From NCBI GenBank assembly GCA_001464385.1, contig LNFB01000319.1:1-43859 (forward strand): a DNA stretch of 43,859 nt. Reading direction: 5' to 3'. Below the pieces are notes generated by a model. It searched no databases, had not been told where the DNA came from, and saw only the letters and a list, made by a program, of their open reading frames with translations. Shown piece by piece: positions 24,995 to 32,986 of the stretch. The stretch is from Deltaproteobacteria bacterium Ga0077550 (GTDB taxonomy: Bacteria; Myxococcota_A; Polyangia; Nannocystales; Nannocystaceae). The position numbers and the translations under genes were made by a program. The number at the start of each line of letters is the position of its first letter. Positions within the stretch are counted from its first letter, which is position 1.

Positions 24995-27442
24995 ATGCTC
25001 GCGGCGGTGTTGGTGCCCGTCTTCGCCTTGGCGTGCGTCCTGATGACGCCGCCCGAGCCCGCGGGCCCCGCCGAACCGGCGCCGAGCGAACCGGCGCCGA
25101 GCGAACCGACGCCGAGCGAACCGGCGCCGAGCGAACCAGCGCCGAGTGAACCCGTCGCGCGCGCGCGCCTCGTCGGCCGCGTGCTCACCTACGGCCAACG
25201 CGACGCGGTCCCCGGCGCGCGCATCATCCCGCAGGACGGCACGGAGATGGTGATCGCCGCGGAGGACGGCACCTTCCGACTCGACCTGCGCCCCGGCACG
25301 CATCGGTTCATCATCCGCGCGACGGGCTTCGACGATCTCGAGTCGACGGTGACGCTGGCGAAGGACCAGCAGCTCGAGTTCGAGTACCGCCTGCTGCCGA
25401 CGATCGACGGCAAGCGCTACCGGACGATCGTCCGTCAGCGCCGCGACATCGCGCTGTCGTCGACCACGCTGCGCGAGGCCGAGATCCGCGAGGTCCCCGG
25501 CACGCGCGGCGATCCGCTCCGCGTCGTCAGCAGCCTACCCGGCGTCTCGCAGCTCGCGGGCTTCCTGCCCTACGTGGTGGTCCGCGGCGCGGCGCCGGGC
25601 AACACCGGCTACTACATGGACGGATCGCGCGTGCCGATCCTCTTCCACGTCGCGCTCGGGCCATCGGTCATCCACCCCTACTTCATCGACGCCGTCGACT
25701 TCTACCCCGGCGGCGCGCCGGTCCGGCTGGGGCGCTACGCGAGCGGTATCATCGAGGCCCGCACGCGGGCGGCGCGTCGCGATCGCGTCCACGGCGACGT
25801 CGATCTGCGGCTGACCGACGCCGGTGGCCTGCTCGAGATCCCGATCAATCGCAGCTACCTGGCCAACTGCAAGCCCAAGCGCAAGAGCCGGCTCGACTGC
25901 AAGCGCGGGCCTGGCAAGGGATCGCTGACGTTCGCGGGCCGCTACAGCTACACCGGCGCGCTGCTGTCGTTGGTGCAGTCGGCCGCCCGCATCCGCTTCT
26001 GGGACTACCAGGCGCGCTTCGACCACGCGATCAGCGATCGGGCCGACTTCACCGCGTTCGCCTTCGGCAGCTTCGACGACATCTCGCCCAAGCCGACCGC
26101 CGACGACAAGTCGCCCGATCCATGGGTGCGGTTCCTCTTCCACCGCATCGATCTCCGCGTGCGGCAGCGGTTGCGGCGCGAGGGCTCGGCGATCTATGCG
26201 GTCGTGCTCGGCGTCGACCAGGCGGGCATCGACCAGTACCGGACCAACGAGTGGCGCATCGCCCCGCGGATGGATCTCCGCATCCCGATCAACGACCGGG
26301 TGTCGCTGGGCCTCGGGCTCGATCAGGAGTTCCAGATCTTCCGCCTGGCCAACGCCATCGACAGCCTCGACGACGTCAGCGTCGAGGACGTGGCGTTGCT
26401 CCTCAGCGATCGCTTCGTGTCGGCCACCGCGGGCTACTTCGAGGTGCTCTACAAGCGCGGCAACTTCGAGATGCGCCCGGGCATCCGCGTCGACGCCTAC
26501 GCGCAGGTCGGCGCGAGCCCGTACCTGCCGAGCGCGGGGTCGGTGACGTATGCGATCGGCGCCGACCCGCGCCTGACACTGCGCGAGCGCGTCGCCCCGC
26601 GGTGGGTGCTGCGTCAGGCGTTCGGCCTGTACCACCAGCCGCCCAGCTTCCCGATCCCGGTGCCGGGCATCGAGTCGTTCGGCTTCGAGCGGGGCCTGCA
26701 GCGCAACACCCAGGGCTCGTTCGGCTACGAGTTCGAGGTCGTCCGCGACCGGCTGCACCTCACCCAGGAGGCGTACCTCGGCTACCTCAGCAATCTGCAG
26801 GACTACGAGCTCGGGGAGGCCGCGGACGAGCAGCCCCTCGACGAGCTCGAGGACGTGCTGACGCAGGTGACCGGCTGGGCGTACGGGCTCGAGACGATGC
26901 TCAAGCTCGACCCCGAGCTGCGCGTGTTCGGCTGGGCCGCGTACACGCTGTCGCGATCGACGCGCGAGTTCCACGTCGGGGGGCACGCGCCGTCCAACTG
27001 GGATCAGCGGCACATCCTCAACGTGGTGCTCGGCTATCGCGTGAGCGACAAGTGGAACTTCGGCGGCCGCGTCCACTACCACACGGGCCGGCCGTGGACG
27101 GCGCCCTACGAGTCGCAGAGCATGTTCGACGCGCTGGGTAGCAACCGCAACAACGCCCGGTTGCCAGCGTTCTTCCAGCTCGATCTACGCGTCGAGCGGA
27201 ACTGGCGGCGGCCCAACTACCAGTTCGATCTGTTCCTCGACATCGCCAACGCGACGTACTCCCGCGAGATCTTCCAGTGCACCGCGGGGCAGGACCTCGT
27301 CGGCGATGCCACCGATCGCGGCGGCCTGCTGCGCCGCGCCGCGCTCGCGACGGCGGCCGATCCGAGCAAGGGCGTCGCCGCGTGCACGCCCCAGGGTTTC
27401 CGCTACGTGGTGCCGTCGTTGGGCATGCGGGGGCGGTTCTGA
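24995..27442 (+). CDS. TonB-dependent receptor with Pro-rich N-terminal spacer
   Basis: The 815-residue protein starts at ATG 24995. A signal peptide-like start (MLAAVLVPVFALAC) is followed by five EPAPS repeats (Pro-rich spacer, about 27-52). A carboxypeptidase-regulatory-like domain lies at about 55-130 (RLVGRVL...G..DAVPGARI..., E-D-G-T-F-R-L-D-L-R-P-G). The plug domain is at about 145-260 (V-V-R-G-A-A-P-G-N-T-G-Y-Y-M-D-G, YPGG.P..LGRYASGII). The remainder is a beta-barrel with typical strand patterns, ending in GMRGRF with a C-terminal Phe. It imports a scarce nutrient using TonB energy; the substrate is unknown. No TonB or ExbB gene is next to it, so it may share the 11-14 kb Ton system. 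Confidence 0.87.
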   Translation: MLAAVLVPVFALACVLMTPPEPAGPAEPAPSEPAPSEPTPSEPAPSEPAPSEPVARARLVGRVLTYGQRDAVPGARIIPQDGTEMVIAAEDGTFRLDLRPGTHRFIIRATGFDDLESTVTLAKDQQLEFEYRLLPTIDGKRYRTIVRQRRDIALSSTTLREAEIREVPGTRGDPLRVVSSLPGVSQLAGFLPYVVVRGAAPGNTGYYMDGSRVPILFHVALGPSVIHPYFIDAVDFYPGGAPVRLGRYASGIIEARTRAARRDRVHGDVDLRLTDAGGLLEIPINRSYLANCKPKRKSRLDCKRGPGKGSLTFAGRYSYTGALLSLVQSAARIRFWDYQARFDHAISDRADFTAFAFGSFDDISPKPTADDKSPDPWVRFLFHRIDLRVRQRLRREGSAIYAVVLGVDQAGIDQYRTNEWRIAPRMDLRIPINDRVSLGLGLDQEFQIFRLANAIDSLDDVSVEDVALLLSDRFVSATAGYFEVLYKRGNFEMRPGIRVDAYAQVGASPYLPSAGSVTYAIGADPRLTLRERVAPRWVLRQAFGLYHQPPSFPIPVPGIESFGFERGLQRNTQGSFGYEFEVVRDRLHLTQEAYLGYLSNLQDYELGEAADEQPLDELEDVLTQVTGWAYGLETMLKLDPELRVFGWAAYTLSRSTREFHVGGHAPSNWDQRHILNVVLGYRVSDKWNFGGRVHYHTGRPWTAPYESQSMFDALGSNRNNARLPAFFQLDLRVERNWRRPNYQFDLFLDIANATYSREIFQCTAGQDLVGDATDRGGLLRRAALATAADPSKGVAACTPQGFRYVVPSLGMRGRF
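25073..25147 (+). repeat. 15-bp tandem repeat coding EPAPS in the second receptor
   Basis: Five 15-bp units (gaaccggcgccgagc with small changes) in frame, coding Glu-Pro-Ala/Thr-Pro-Ser. They lie directly after the signal peptide, the same place as the Pro/Thr repeat of the other receptor at 11499-11573. Confidence 0.9.
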
Positions 27443-27454
27443 GCCCGCCCCCGC
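27427..27454. terminator. GC-rich hairpin between receptor and repeat lipoprotein
   Basis: A 10-bp perfect stem (gcgggggcgg / ccgcccccgc) with an 8-nt loop spans the stop of the receptor gene. The converging lipoprotein ends 15 bp further on. Confidence 0.6.
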
Positions 27455-27469
27455 TCGCCGATCAGCAGA

Positions 27470-29776
27470 TCAGCAGATCGCCCCGCACGGATCGACGGCC
27501 TCGCCCGCGCACAGTCCGTCCCAGGTGTTGTCGCAGCAGAACGAGTCGATGGCGCAGACGCACTCCTCGATCTCGGGGACGATGCAGCCGGGGCCGTCGT
27601 GCGCGATGCAGCAATCGCCGCCGGCCTCGCCTGCGTCGATGGTCAGCAAGAAGTCGCCCGAGGCGCCTTCGCTGTCGACGGTGACGACGACGGTCTGATC
27701 GGCCGCGAGCTCGGCGAAGGCGATCGAGCCCAGGCCGAACTGCGAGAAGGTGCAGTCGAGCTCGGGGCCGCCGCAGTTCCCGTCACGGACGTAGACCACC
27801 GCGGGGAAGTCCGAGCCGGTCGTGTCGAAGGTGTAGAAGCCCGCCGCAGGCGCCGTCCAGGTGTACGAGACGTCGTTGCCGGTGAGGCCGCCGCACGAGC
27901 CAGAGCCCGCATTGTCGGCGGTCGCGGTCGAGTCGGCGGCGACGGCCGGCAGGGCGTTCCCGAGATCTGCGTCGGGGCACACGCCGTCGAGCAGGTTGAT
28001 GCCGAGCGTGTACGCGCCCTCGCTCTGGAAGGTCCCGTCGACGACGACGATGATCGTCTCGTTCGCCTCGAGGGGCACCGACAGCGCCGAGCCTTGATCG
28101 AACAGGTAGTCGTCGTTGCACGCGGTCTCCGGGGCGTTGCACGCGGGACCGTCGAGCACATAGAGCACCGTGTTGAACCCGGCGCCCAGCGTGTCGAAGG
28201 TGTACGTGCCGGCGACCGGCGCGGTGAACGAGTACGCGTGATCGGGCGACTCGTCGGCGGGTCCTGCCTGACCGCAGCTGGGGTGCAGCTTGTCGATCCC
28301 GATCGCCGTGCTGCCGGCGATGCTCTGCGGCGTCACGCCGGGCGCGACCTCGTCGGGACAGGGCACGATGTCGATGTTGAGGTCGTAGGCGCCCAGGCCA
28401 TTGCCGTCGACGGCGACCGCGACGACCTGACCGGCCGCGAGGCCCTCGACGACGCGCGAGTCGGCGTCACCGGCCGAGACGTCGTCGTTGCAGTCGAGCT
28501 CGGGCCCGCCGCAGCTGCCGTCGCGCAGGTAGAGCACGCTGTCGAGGGCGGAGCCGAAGGTGTCGAACTGGTACAGCGCCGCCTGCGGCGCGGTGAACAG
28601 GTACACATCGTCGGGCGAGAAGGCCCCGCCGCACGATCCCGCGATCGTGTTGTCGCTGCTGTTGGTGTTGCCCGACGTCGATTGCGGGACGGTGCTGCCG
28701 AGGTCGGTGTCGGGGCAGTCTCCCCCCAACGCCGCGATGTGCAGCTCGAAGTCACCCGAGGCGAACGCGCTGTCGACGAAGACCGCGATCTCCTGGCCGG
28801 CGGCCAGATCCACGAGCAGACCCTCGCTGCCGCAGGCGAGCTCGGGGCCATCGCACGCGCCGTCGCGCACGTAGAGGATCGACTCGAACGCGGAGCCGAA
28901 CGTGTCGAAGCTGTAGGTGCCGGCCGCCGGGGCCGTGAACAGGTACGCGGCCTCGTTGCCGCTGACTCCGCCGCAGCTGCCCGCGTTGCCCGAGAACAGG
29001 GCCGCGGTGTTGCCCACGACGGTGTTGGGCACCGCGCCGCCGAGGTCGTCCATCGGGCACAGCAGCGAGCCTGCGGTCGCGTGCAGGTTGAAGGGCAGGC
29101 CGCCGGGCGCGTTGCCGTCGACGACGACGGTCACCGTCTGATCGGCGACGAGCGGGACCGCGAGCGCCGACTGCGAGCCGTCGCCGTTGTCATTGCACGC
29201 GATCTCCACGCCTCCGCACGTGCCATCGAGCACGTACAGCACCGAGTCGAGCTGCGAGCCGAGCGTGTCGAAGGTGTAGATGCCGTCGGCGGGCGCGGTG
29301 AACGTGTACTCGACGTCGGGCGAGCCGTCGCCGCCGCACGAGCCGGAGAAGTCGTCGCTGTCGCCGAAGGTGTTGTCGAGCACGGTGTCGGGCAGCGCGG
29401 GCCCGATCTCGCCGGCAGGACAGGCGCCGGGGACGACGCCGCCCGAGCTCGAGCTCGAGCTGTCCATGCTGCCGTCACTGCTCGACGAGCCCGACGCGTC
29501 GGTCGTCGACTCGCTGCCCGACGTGGTCTCGCCCGAGCCGGACGAGCCCGTCGAACCCGTCGAACCCGACGTGTCGGGATCGGTCGTCGTCGCCGTCGGA
29601 TCGATCCCCGTGCCGGACGTGTCCGCCGTCGTCGACATCGTGGTGCCCGACGAGCTGCTCGACCCGCCGTCGGGCGTCGCAGTGGAGTCGTCGCCGCAGG
29701 CGGTGAGGAGCAGTCCCCCGAGGAGGGAGGTCAGCGTCCAGCGGTCGATCCCCACGCGTGCGCGATCGTAGTTCAT
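27470..29776 (-). CDS. Five-repeat lipoprotein with Cys-rich C-terminal module
   Basis: The 768-residue protein starts at ATG 29776 with a lipobox LLLTAC (Cys27), then a long Ser/Thr/Gly/Asp linker (about 30-115). Five tandem domains of about 115-125 residues follow. Each opens with CP...D-L-G, then S-C-G-G, a Y-x-F-T-A-P-A-x-G-x-Y-x-F-D-T core, L-Y-V-x-D-G-x-C, a D-C-N-D-like Cys/Asp segment and a L-A-A-D-Q-T-V-V-V-V-D strand. The shape resembles bacterial pre-peptidase C-terminal (PPC) domains but with added Cys pairs. The last 45 residues are a module with about ten Cys (DCC..H..GC...C.C...D..CC...WD..C...C...C), common in exported proteins of myxobacteria and planctomycetes. Function unknown; probably a surface adhesin-like protein. 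Confidence 0.83.
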   Translation of the reverse strand: MNYDRARVGIDRWTLTSLLGGLLLTACGDDSTATPDGGSSSSSGTTMSTTADTSGTGIDPTATTTDPDTSGSTGSTGSSGSGETTSGSESTTDASGSSSSDGSMDSSSSSSGGVVPGACPAGEIGPALPDTVLDNTFGDSDDFSGSCGGDGSPDVEYTFTAPADGIYTFDTLGSQLDSVLYVLDGTCGGVEIACNDNGDGSQSALAVPLVADQTVTVVVDGNAPGGLPFNLHATAGSLLCPMDDLGGAVPNTVVGNTAALFSGNAGSCGGVSGNEAAYLFTAPAAGTYSFDTFGSAFESILYVRDGACDGPELACGSEGLLVDLAAGQEIAVFVDSAFASGDFELHIAALGGDCPDTDLGSTVPQSTSGNTNSSDNTIAGSCGGAFSPDDVYLFTAPQAALYQFDTFGSALDSVLYLRDGSCGGPELDCNDDVSAGDADSRVVEGLAAGQVVAVAVDGNGLGAYDLNIDIVPCPDEVAPGVTPQSIAGSTAIGIDKLHPSCGQAGPADESPDHAYSFTAPVAGTYTFDTLGAGFNTVLYVLDGPACNAPETACNDDYLFDQGSALSVPLEANETIIVVVDGTFQSEGAYTLGINLLDGVCPDADLGNALPAVAADSTATADNAGSGSCGGLTGNDVSYTWTAPAAGFYTFDTTGSDFPAVVYVRDGNCGGPELDCTFSQFGLGSIAFAELAADQTVVVTVDSEGASGDFLLTIDAGEAGGDCCIAHDGPGCIVPEIEECVCAIDSFCCDNTWDGLCAGEAVDPCGAIC

Positions 29777-30152
29777 CGCCGCAGTGTAGGCCGGAACCGG
29801 GCGTGGCGGCAGCGTTGGCCGATCTGCCCGCGAGAAGTCGCGTGAATCCCCCGGCAGACGGCGGCGTGGATGGTTCACACGCCGTCAGGAACGCCTCGGT
29901 CCGGGCGGGGGCCGGGGGATCGCCTGGCACGAGTCATCCGCAGTGGGCGTGGCGGCGGGCCGATCACCGGCGCTGTCATCGACGAATCGCGATGACGTGG
30001 GCTGGGCCGCCGCGGCCACCAGGTTGGGCGAGTACTCGATGACGAATGTGGAGACAATGGTCGCGGTCGTGTTGAAGTGGTGCCCGGACTATGGGTTCGC
30101 CGTGCCGGGGAGTGCCGGTCGAATCGACTGCGTTGCCCGTTGGGCCTGCCCG
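29777..30152. other. 376-bp gap with no confident gene
   Basis: Between the repeat lipoprotein start and the vgrG stop. It must hold the lipoprotein's promoter and the end of the vgrG transcript. A 7-bp hairpin (29862-29884) lies in it. On the minus strand an open frame without a start (reading HHFNTTATIVSTFVIEYSPN and on) could be a decayed remnant of a gene that once followed vgrG, but it is too short to call. Confidence 0.5.
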
Positions 30153-32357
30153 TCAATCGCTCATTGCGATCGTTCCGCCCGCCAGCACCACGCTCCCACC
30201 CGGGTCGGCGAGTCGGACCACGCCGTCGCTGCGCACCACCGCTTCCTCGCTCCCGTCGAGCTCCACCCTGCCGGCCATCGCCACGAAGCGCGAGCCGGCG
30301 TCGATCACCACCTCGCCCGCGGTGATCGTCGCGCGACCGTTCAACGTCAGCTCGCACTCGTCCCCGCACTCGAGCTTCACGCCGCCGGGTGAGGCCAGGG
30401 TCGCGGTGGACCCGAGGCCGAGCGTTGCCCCGGGGGCAGAGATCGAAAGCACCGGCGCGGCCAGACTCAGGGCGCCAGGGGCAAGGGCGACCATCGCTGC
30501 GCCGCACACGACGTTCACCGCCGCGGGGCCGGTGATCGTGACACCGGTGGGCGTCAGGAGGATCGACGAGGGGCCGCATACGAGCTCGATCCGCTGCGGC
30601 GCCGTCAGTCGGTAGCCACCTTGGACGATGGACACGTTCATCCCCGGGCCCTCGACCGCGGCGTCGCCGAGGGCGGGGCCGCCGTCGATCTGCAGGGCGA
30701 CCGAGCCGCCGATTCGGACCTCCTGCGCGCCGTCGACGTGTCGGATCTCGTCCTTGCGAACGCGCAACATGTCGTCGGTGCCGATTTCGGTGTAGCGATC
30801 GCGGCCGACGCGGCGCGTCTCGCCACCATCCACCCGGGTGTCGAGGTCGTGCAGGACCTGGGCGGCGAGGTCCCGCTGTGCGCGGAGGAACACGCGCTCG
30901 GAGCCTGCGGCGTCCTCGAACGTGAGTTCGTTGTAGCCCTCGCCGCCGGGGCTGCTCTGGGTGCGGATCGTGGACTTCGTCCGGTCCTTCGGCAACGCGT
31001 ACGGGGGCCGGTGCGCGCCGTTGTAGACGCAACCGACGCACATCGGGCGATCGGGATCGCCGTCGAGGAACGCCACCAGCACCTCCATGCCGACGCGCGG
31101 AATGAACATCGTGCCCCAGCCCTGGCCCGCCCACGACTGGGCGACGCGCAGCCAGCAGCTCGCCTCGTCGTCGGGATTCGTGGCGCGATCCCAGTGCATG
31201 CGCACGCGGATGCGGCCGTGCTCGTCGGTATGGATCTCCTCGTCGGGCGGGCCGACGACGACCGCGGTCTGCAGGCCGTGGATCCGTGGGCGCGGGGTGG
31301 TGCAGGGCGGCCGGTAGGCGACGTCGTGCGGCTGGCACTCGAACGTGTTGGTGTAGTTCGTGCTCGACGATGCCTGCGCCGCGCCGGGCACGACGCCGGG
31401 AGCGTTGCCGCGGTGGACGACCGCGGTCACGAGCACGTCGACGACCTCACCGGTGCCCAGGACAATCGTGGCCGGCCGACCCGAGGCGAGCGCGGTGACG
31501 TTGCTGCGGCCGGTCCCGACCACCGCGGATGCCAGCCGACGCTCGTACTCATGGCGCGCACCGGTCTCCGCCGTCGCTGCGGCCGAGCGTCTCGGGTGGT
31601 GTCGCTCGTGCCGCGGCCCTGCGGCCGACTCGGGATAGCGGGTCTCGGTCGCGATCGCAGGGTTCGCCATCCACGTCCAATCGCGCTCCAGCACCCCCAC
31701 GGAGCCCGGGCGGTGCGTGAACGCGAGGGACTGTACGGTCGCCTCGGTCGCCTCGTCGTAGCCGTCGGTCACGAAGTGCAGCTCCGCGAGTTCGTGCTGG
31801 CGGGGGAACGCCGCGTTCTCGTCGACGAGACGCAAGACCTGCGAGTCCCCGGAGTCGTCGAGAAACCACGCTATTCCCTCCTGCTCGAGGAGCCGCGATG
31901 CGAACGCGAGGTCGCTCTCCTGGTACTGCACGCAGTAGTCGAGCCGCGGCCTCGGCGCGGCGAGCTCTGGCGGGAGGGGCAGTTCGTCGACGGTGTTGCC
32001 GAGCACCTCGCGAACGACGTCGAGCGTCGTCATTTCCTGGAAGATTCGCGAGCGTACCGACCCGGCCAGACGCGCGAGTCGGGGCTCGAAACGCACCGTC
32101 GCCATTGCGCCCGCGCCGATGCACGACACCTCGGCGCGGGTGACCTCGCCCCTGAACACGCGGATGTCGTCGCCGCGAGCGAAGGTCAGCACCGCCGGTG
32201 CCTGGAGGAGATCGGCGACGCCGCGTGGCTCGGTCGCAACCAGCCGGAGTTCGGCGCGGAATGGGCGGTTGAGTCGCTCCTCGAGGACGACCGCCCAGAC
32301 GTGCCACGCGGTCGATCCACAATCGAATCGGTAGCGCACGTGATCGATGCGAGTCAC
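30153..32357 (-). CDS. vgrG: VgrG-type spike protein, copy 1
   Basis: The 734-residue protein forms the trimeric spike at the tip of type VI secretion tubes and carries effectors. N-terminal gp27-like domains (about 1-320) are followed by the gp5 OB-fold with EEIHTDEHGRIRVRMHWD (near 370), PDDEASCWLRVAQSWAGQG-type text and GMEVLVAFLDGDPDRP. The C-terminal half (about 550-730) is a DUF2345-like repeat of short strands. The start is GTG 32357, overlapping the stop of the Ig-like gene by 4 bp (GTGA); the frame is open far upstream but has no natural start there. The C-terminal half is about 85% identical to copy 2, the N-terminal half only about 45%. It is the last gene of the island. Confidence 0.95.
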   Translation of the reverse strand: MTRIDHVRYRFDCGSTAWHVWAVVLEERLNRPFRAELRLVATEPRGVADLLQAPAVLTFARGDDIRVFRGEVTRAEVSCIGAGAMATVRFEPRLARLAGSVRSRIFQEMTTLDVVREVLGNTVDELPLPPELAAPRPRLDYCVQYQESDLAFASRLLEQEGIAWFLDDSGDSQVLRLVDENAAFPRQHELAELHFVTDGYDEATEATVQSLAFTHRPGSVGVLERDWTWMANPAIATETRYPESAAGPRHERHHPRRSAAATAETGARHEYERRLASAVVGTGRSNVTALASGRPATIVLGTGEVVDVLVTAVVHRGNAPGVVPGAAQASSSTNYTNTFECQPHDVAYRPPCTTPRPRIHGLQTAVVVGPPDEEIHTDEHGRIRVRMHWDRATNPDDEASCWLRVAQSWAGQGWGTMFIPRVGMEVLVAFLDGDPDRPMCVGCVYNGAHRPPYALPKDRTKSTIRTQSSPGGEGYNELTFEDAAGSERVFLRAQRDLAAQVLHDLDTRVDGGETRRVGRDRYTEIGTDDMLRVRKDEIRHVDGAQEVRIGGSVALQIDGGPALGDAAVEGPGMNVSIVQGGYRLTAPQRIELVCGPSSILLTPTGVTITGPAAVNVVCGAAMVALAPGALSLAAPVLSISAPGATLGLGSTATLASPGGVKLECGDECELTLNGRATITAGEVVIDAGSRFVAMAGRVELDGSEEAVVRSDGVVRLADPGGSVVLAGGTIAMSD
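30156..31360 (-). repeat. Long repeat, vgrG copy 1 half
   Basis: About 1.2 kb covering the OB-fold and C-terminal coding part of copy 1 matches 32993-34200 closely at nucleotide level. Outside this block the two genes diverge sharply. Confidence 0.75.
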
Positions 32358-32908
32358 GGCGATCCCCCGATCGGCAGCAGCACGGGCACGCTGTGCGCAG
32401 CAGGGAGATCGATCTCGATCCCCTCGGCCTCGTGACCGTCGATGAACACGCGACACTGTCCCGCTTCGACGTCCTCGAACATGGCAACGCCATTCTCGCC
32501 GAGGGCGAGGACGCGGACCACCTCCCCGTACCGCGCGATCTTTGCGTGCCGACCCTTGGCGGGCACGCCGGACGGCACCCACCACGCCGTCACCACCACT
32601 GCGCCGCGGCCCACGTCGGGCGTCGGCTTCGGGGTATCGCCCGGACCGACCTCGAGCACGAGCGATCGGCGGGCCCCCGCATCGATCGCGATCCCCAGCT
32701 CGTCGCGCACCGCCAGATCGCTCGAGATGCCGTAGATCCCCGGCTCGAGGTCCTCGAAGGACGCGCGCCCCTCGGCATCCGCCGTCACGTCGTCGAGCCG
32801 CTCGCCGACGTCGTCGAGCAGGTACACGGTGTCGCCCTGGGACGGGGCGTTGTGCGGCCCGACGACCAGCACGTCGATCGCACCGCGCGAGGCATCGACG
32901 TTCGGCAC
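32354..32908 (-). CDS. Small Ig-like protein between the vgrG copies
   Basis: The 184-residue protein probably starts with GTG 32908 (no clear ribosome-binding site; CTG codons just upstream are alternatives). It reads as two beta-sandwich domains. The first has V-Y-L-L-D-D...T-D-A-E-G-R-A-S-F-E-D-L-E-P-G-I-Y, the pattern of Cna-B or carboxypeptidase-regulatory-like Ig folds. The second ends with ...F-E-D-V-E-A-G-Q-C-R-V-F-I-D-G. There is no signal peptide. Its stop overlaps the vgrG copy 1 start (GTGA), so the two are translated as a pair. A role as adaptor, chaperone or spike-bound cargo of VgrG is inferred from position. Confidence 0.7.
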   Translation of the reverse strand: MPNVDASRGAIDVLVVGPHNAPSQGDTVYLLDDVGERLDDVTADAEGRASFEDLEPGIYGISSDLAVRDELGIAIDAGARRSLVLEVGPGDTPKPTPDVGRGAVVVTAWWVPSGVPAKGRHAKIARYGEVVRVLALGENGVAMFEDVEAGQCRVFIDGHEAEGIEIDLPAAHSVPVLLPIGGSP

Positions 32909-32986
32909 ATCGGCAACCGGGGCCAGCAGGTTGCACGACGTGCGCGAGCAGGGTCAATACGTGCGCCACGTCCGTGCTCTCGTCGC

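Noticed and set aside
25019..25030. Lipobox in the second receptor (ALAC)
   Set aside because: The residues before the Cys do not fit the lipobox well, and TonB receptors are not normally lipidated; treated as a plain signal peptide.
27599..29845. Plus-strand open frame opposite the repeat lipoprotein
   Set aside because: Repetitive only because it mirrors the five repeats; no start context and no family.
29943..30392. Plus-strand frame beginning in the gap before vgrG
   Set aside because: Most of it is antisense to the vgrG end; no homology pattern and no ribosome-binding site.
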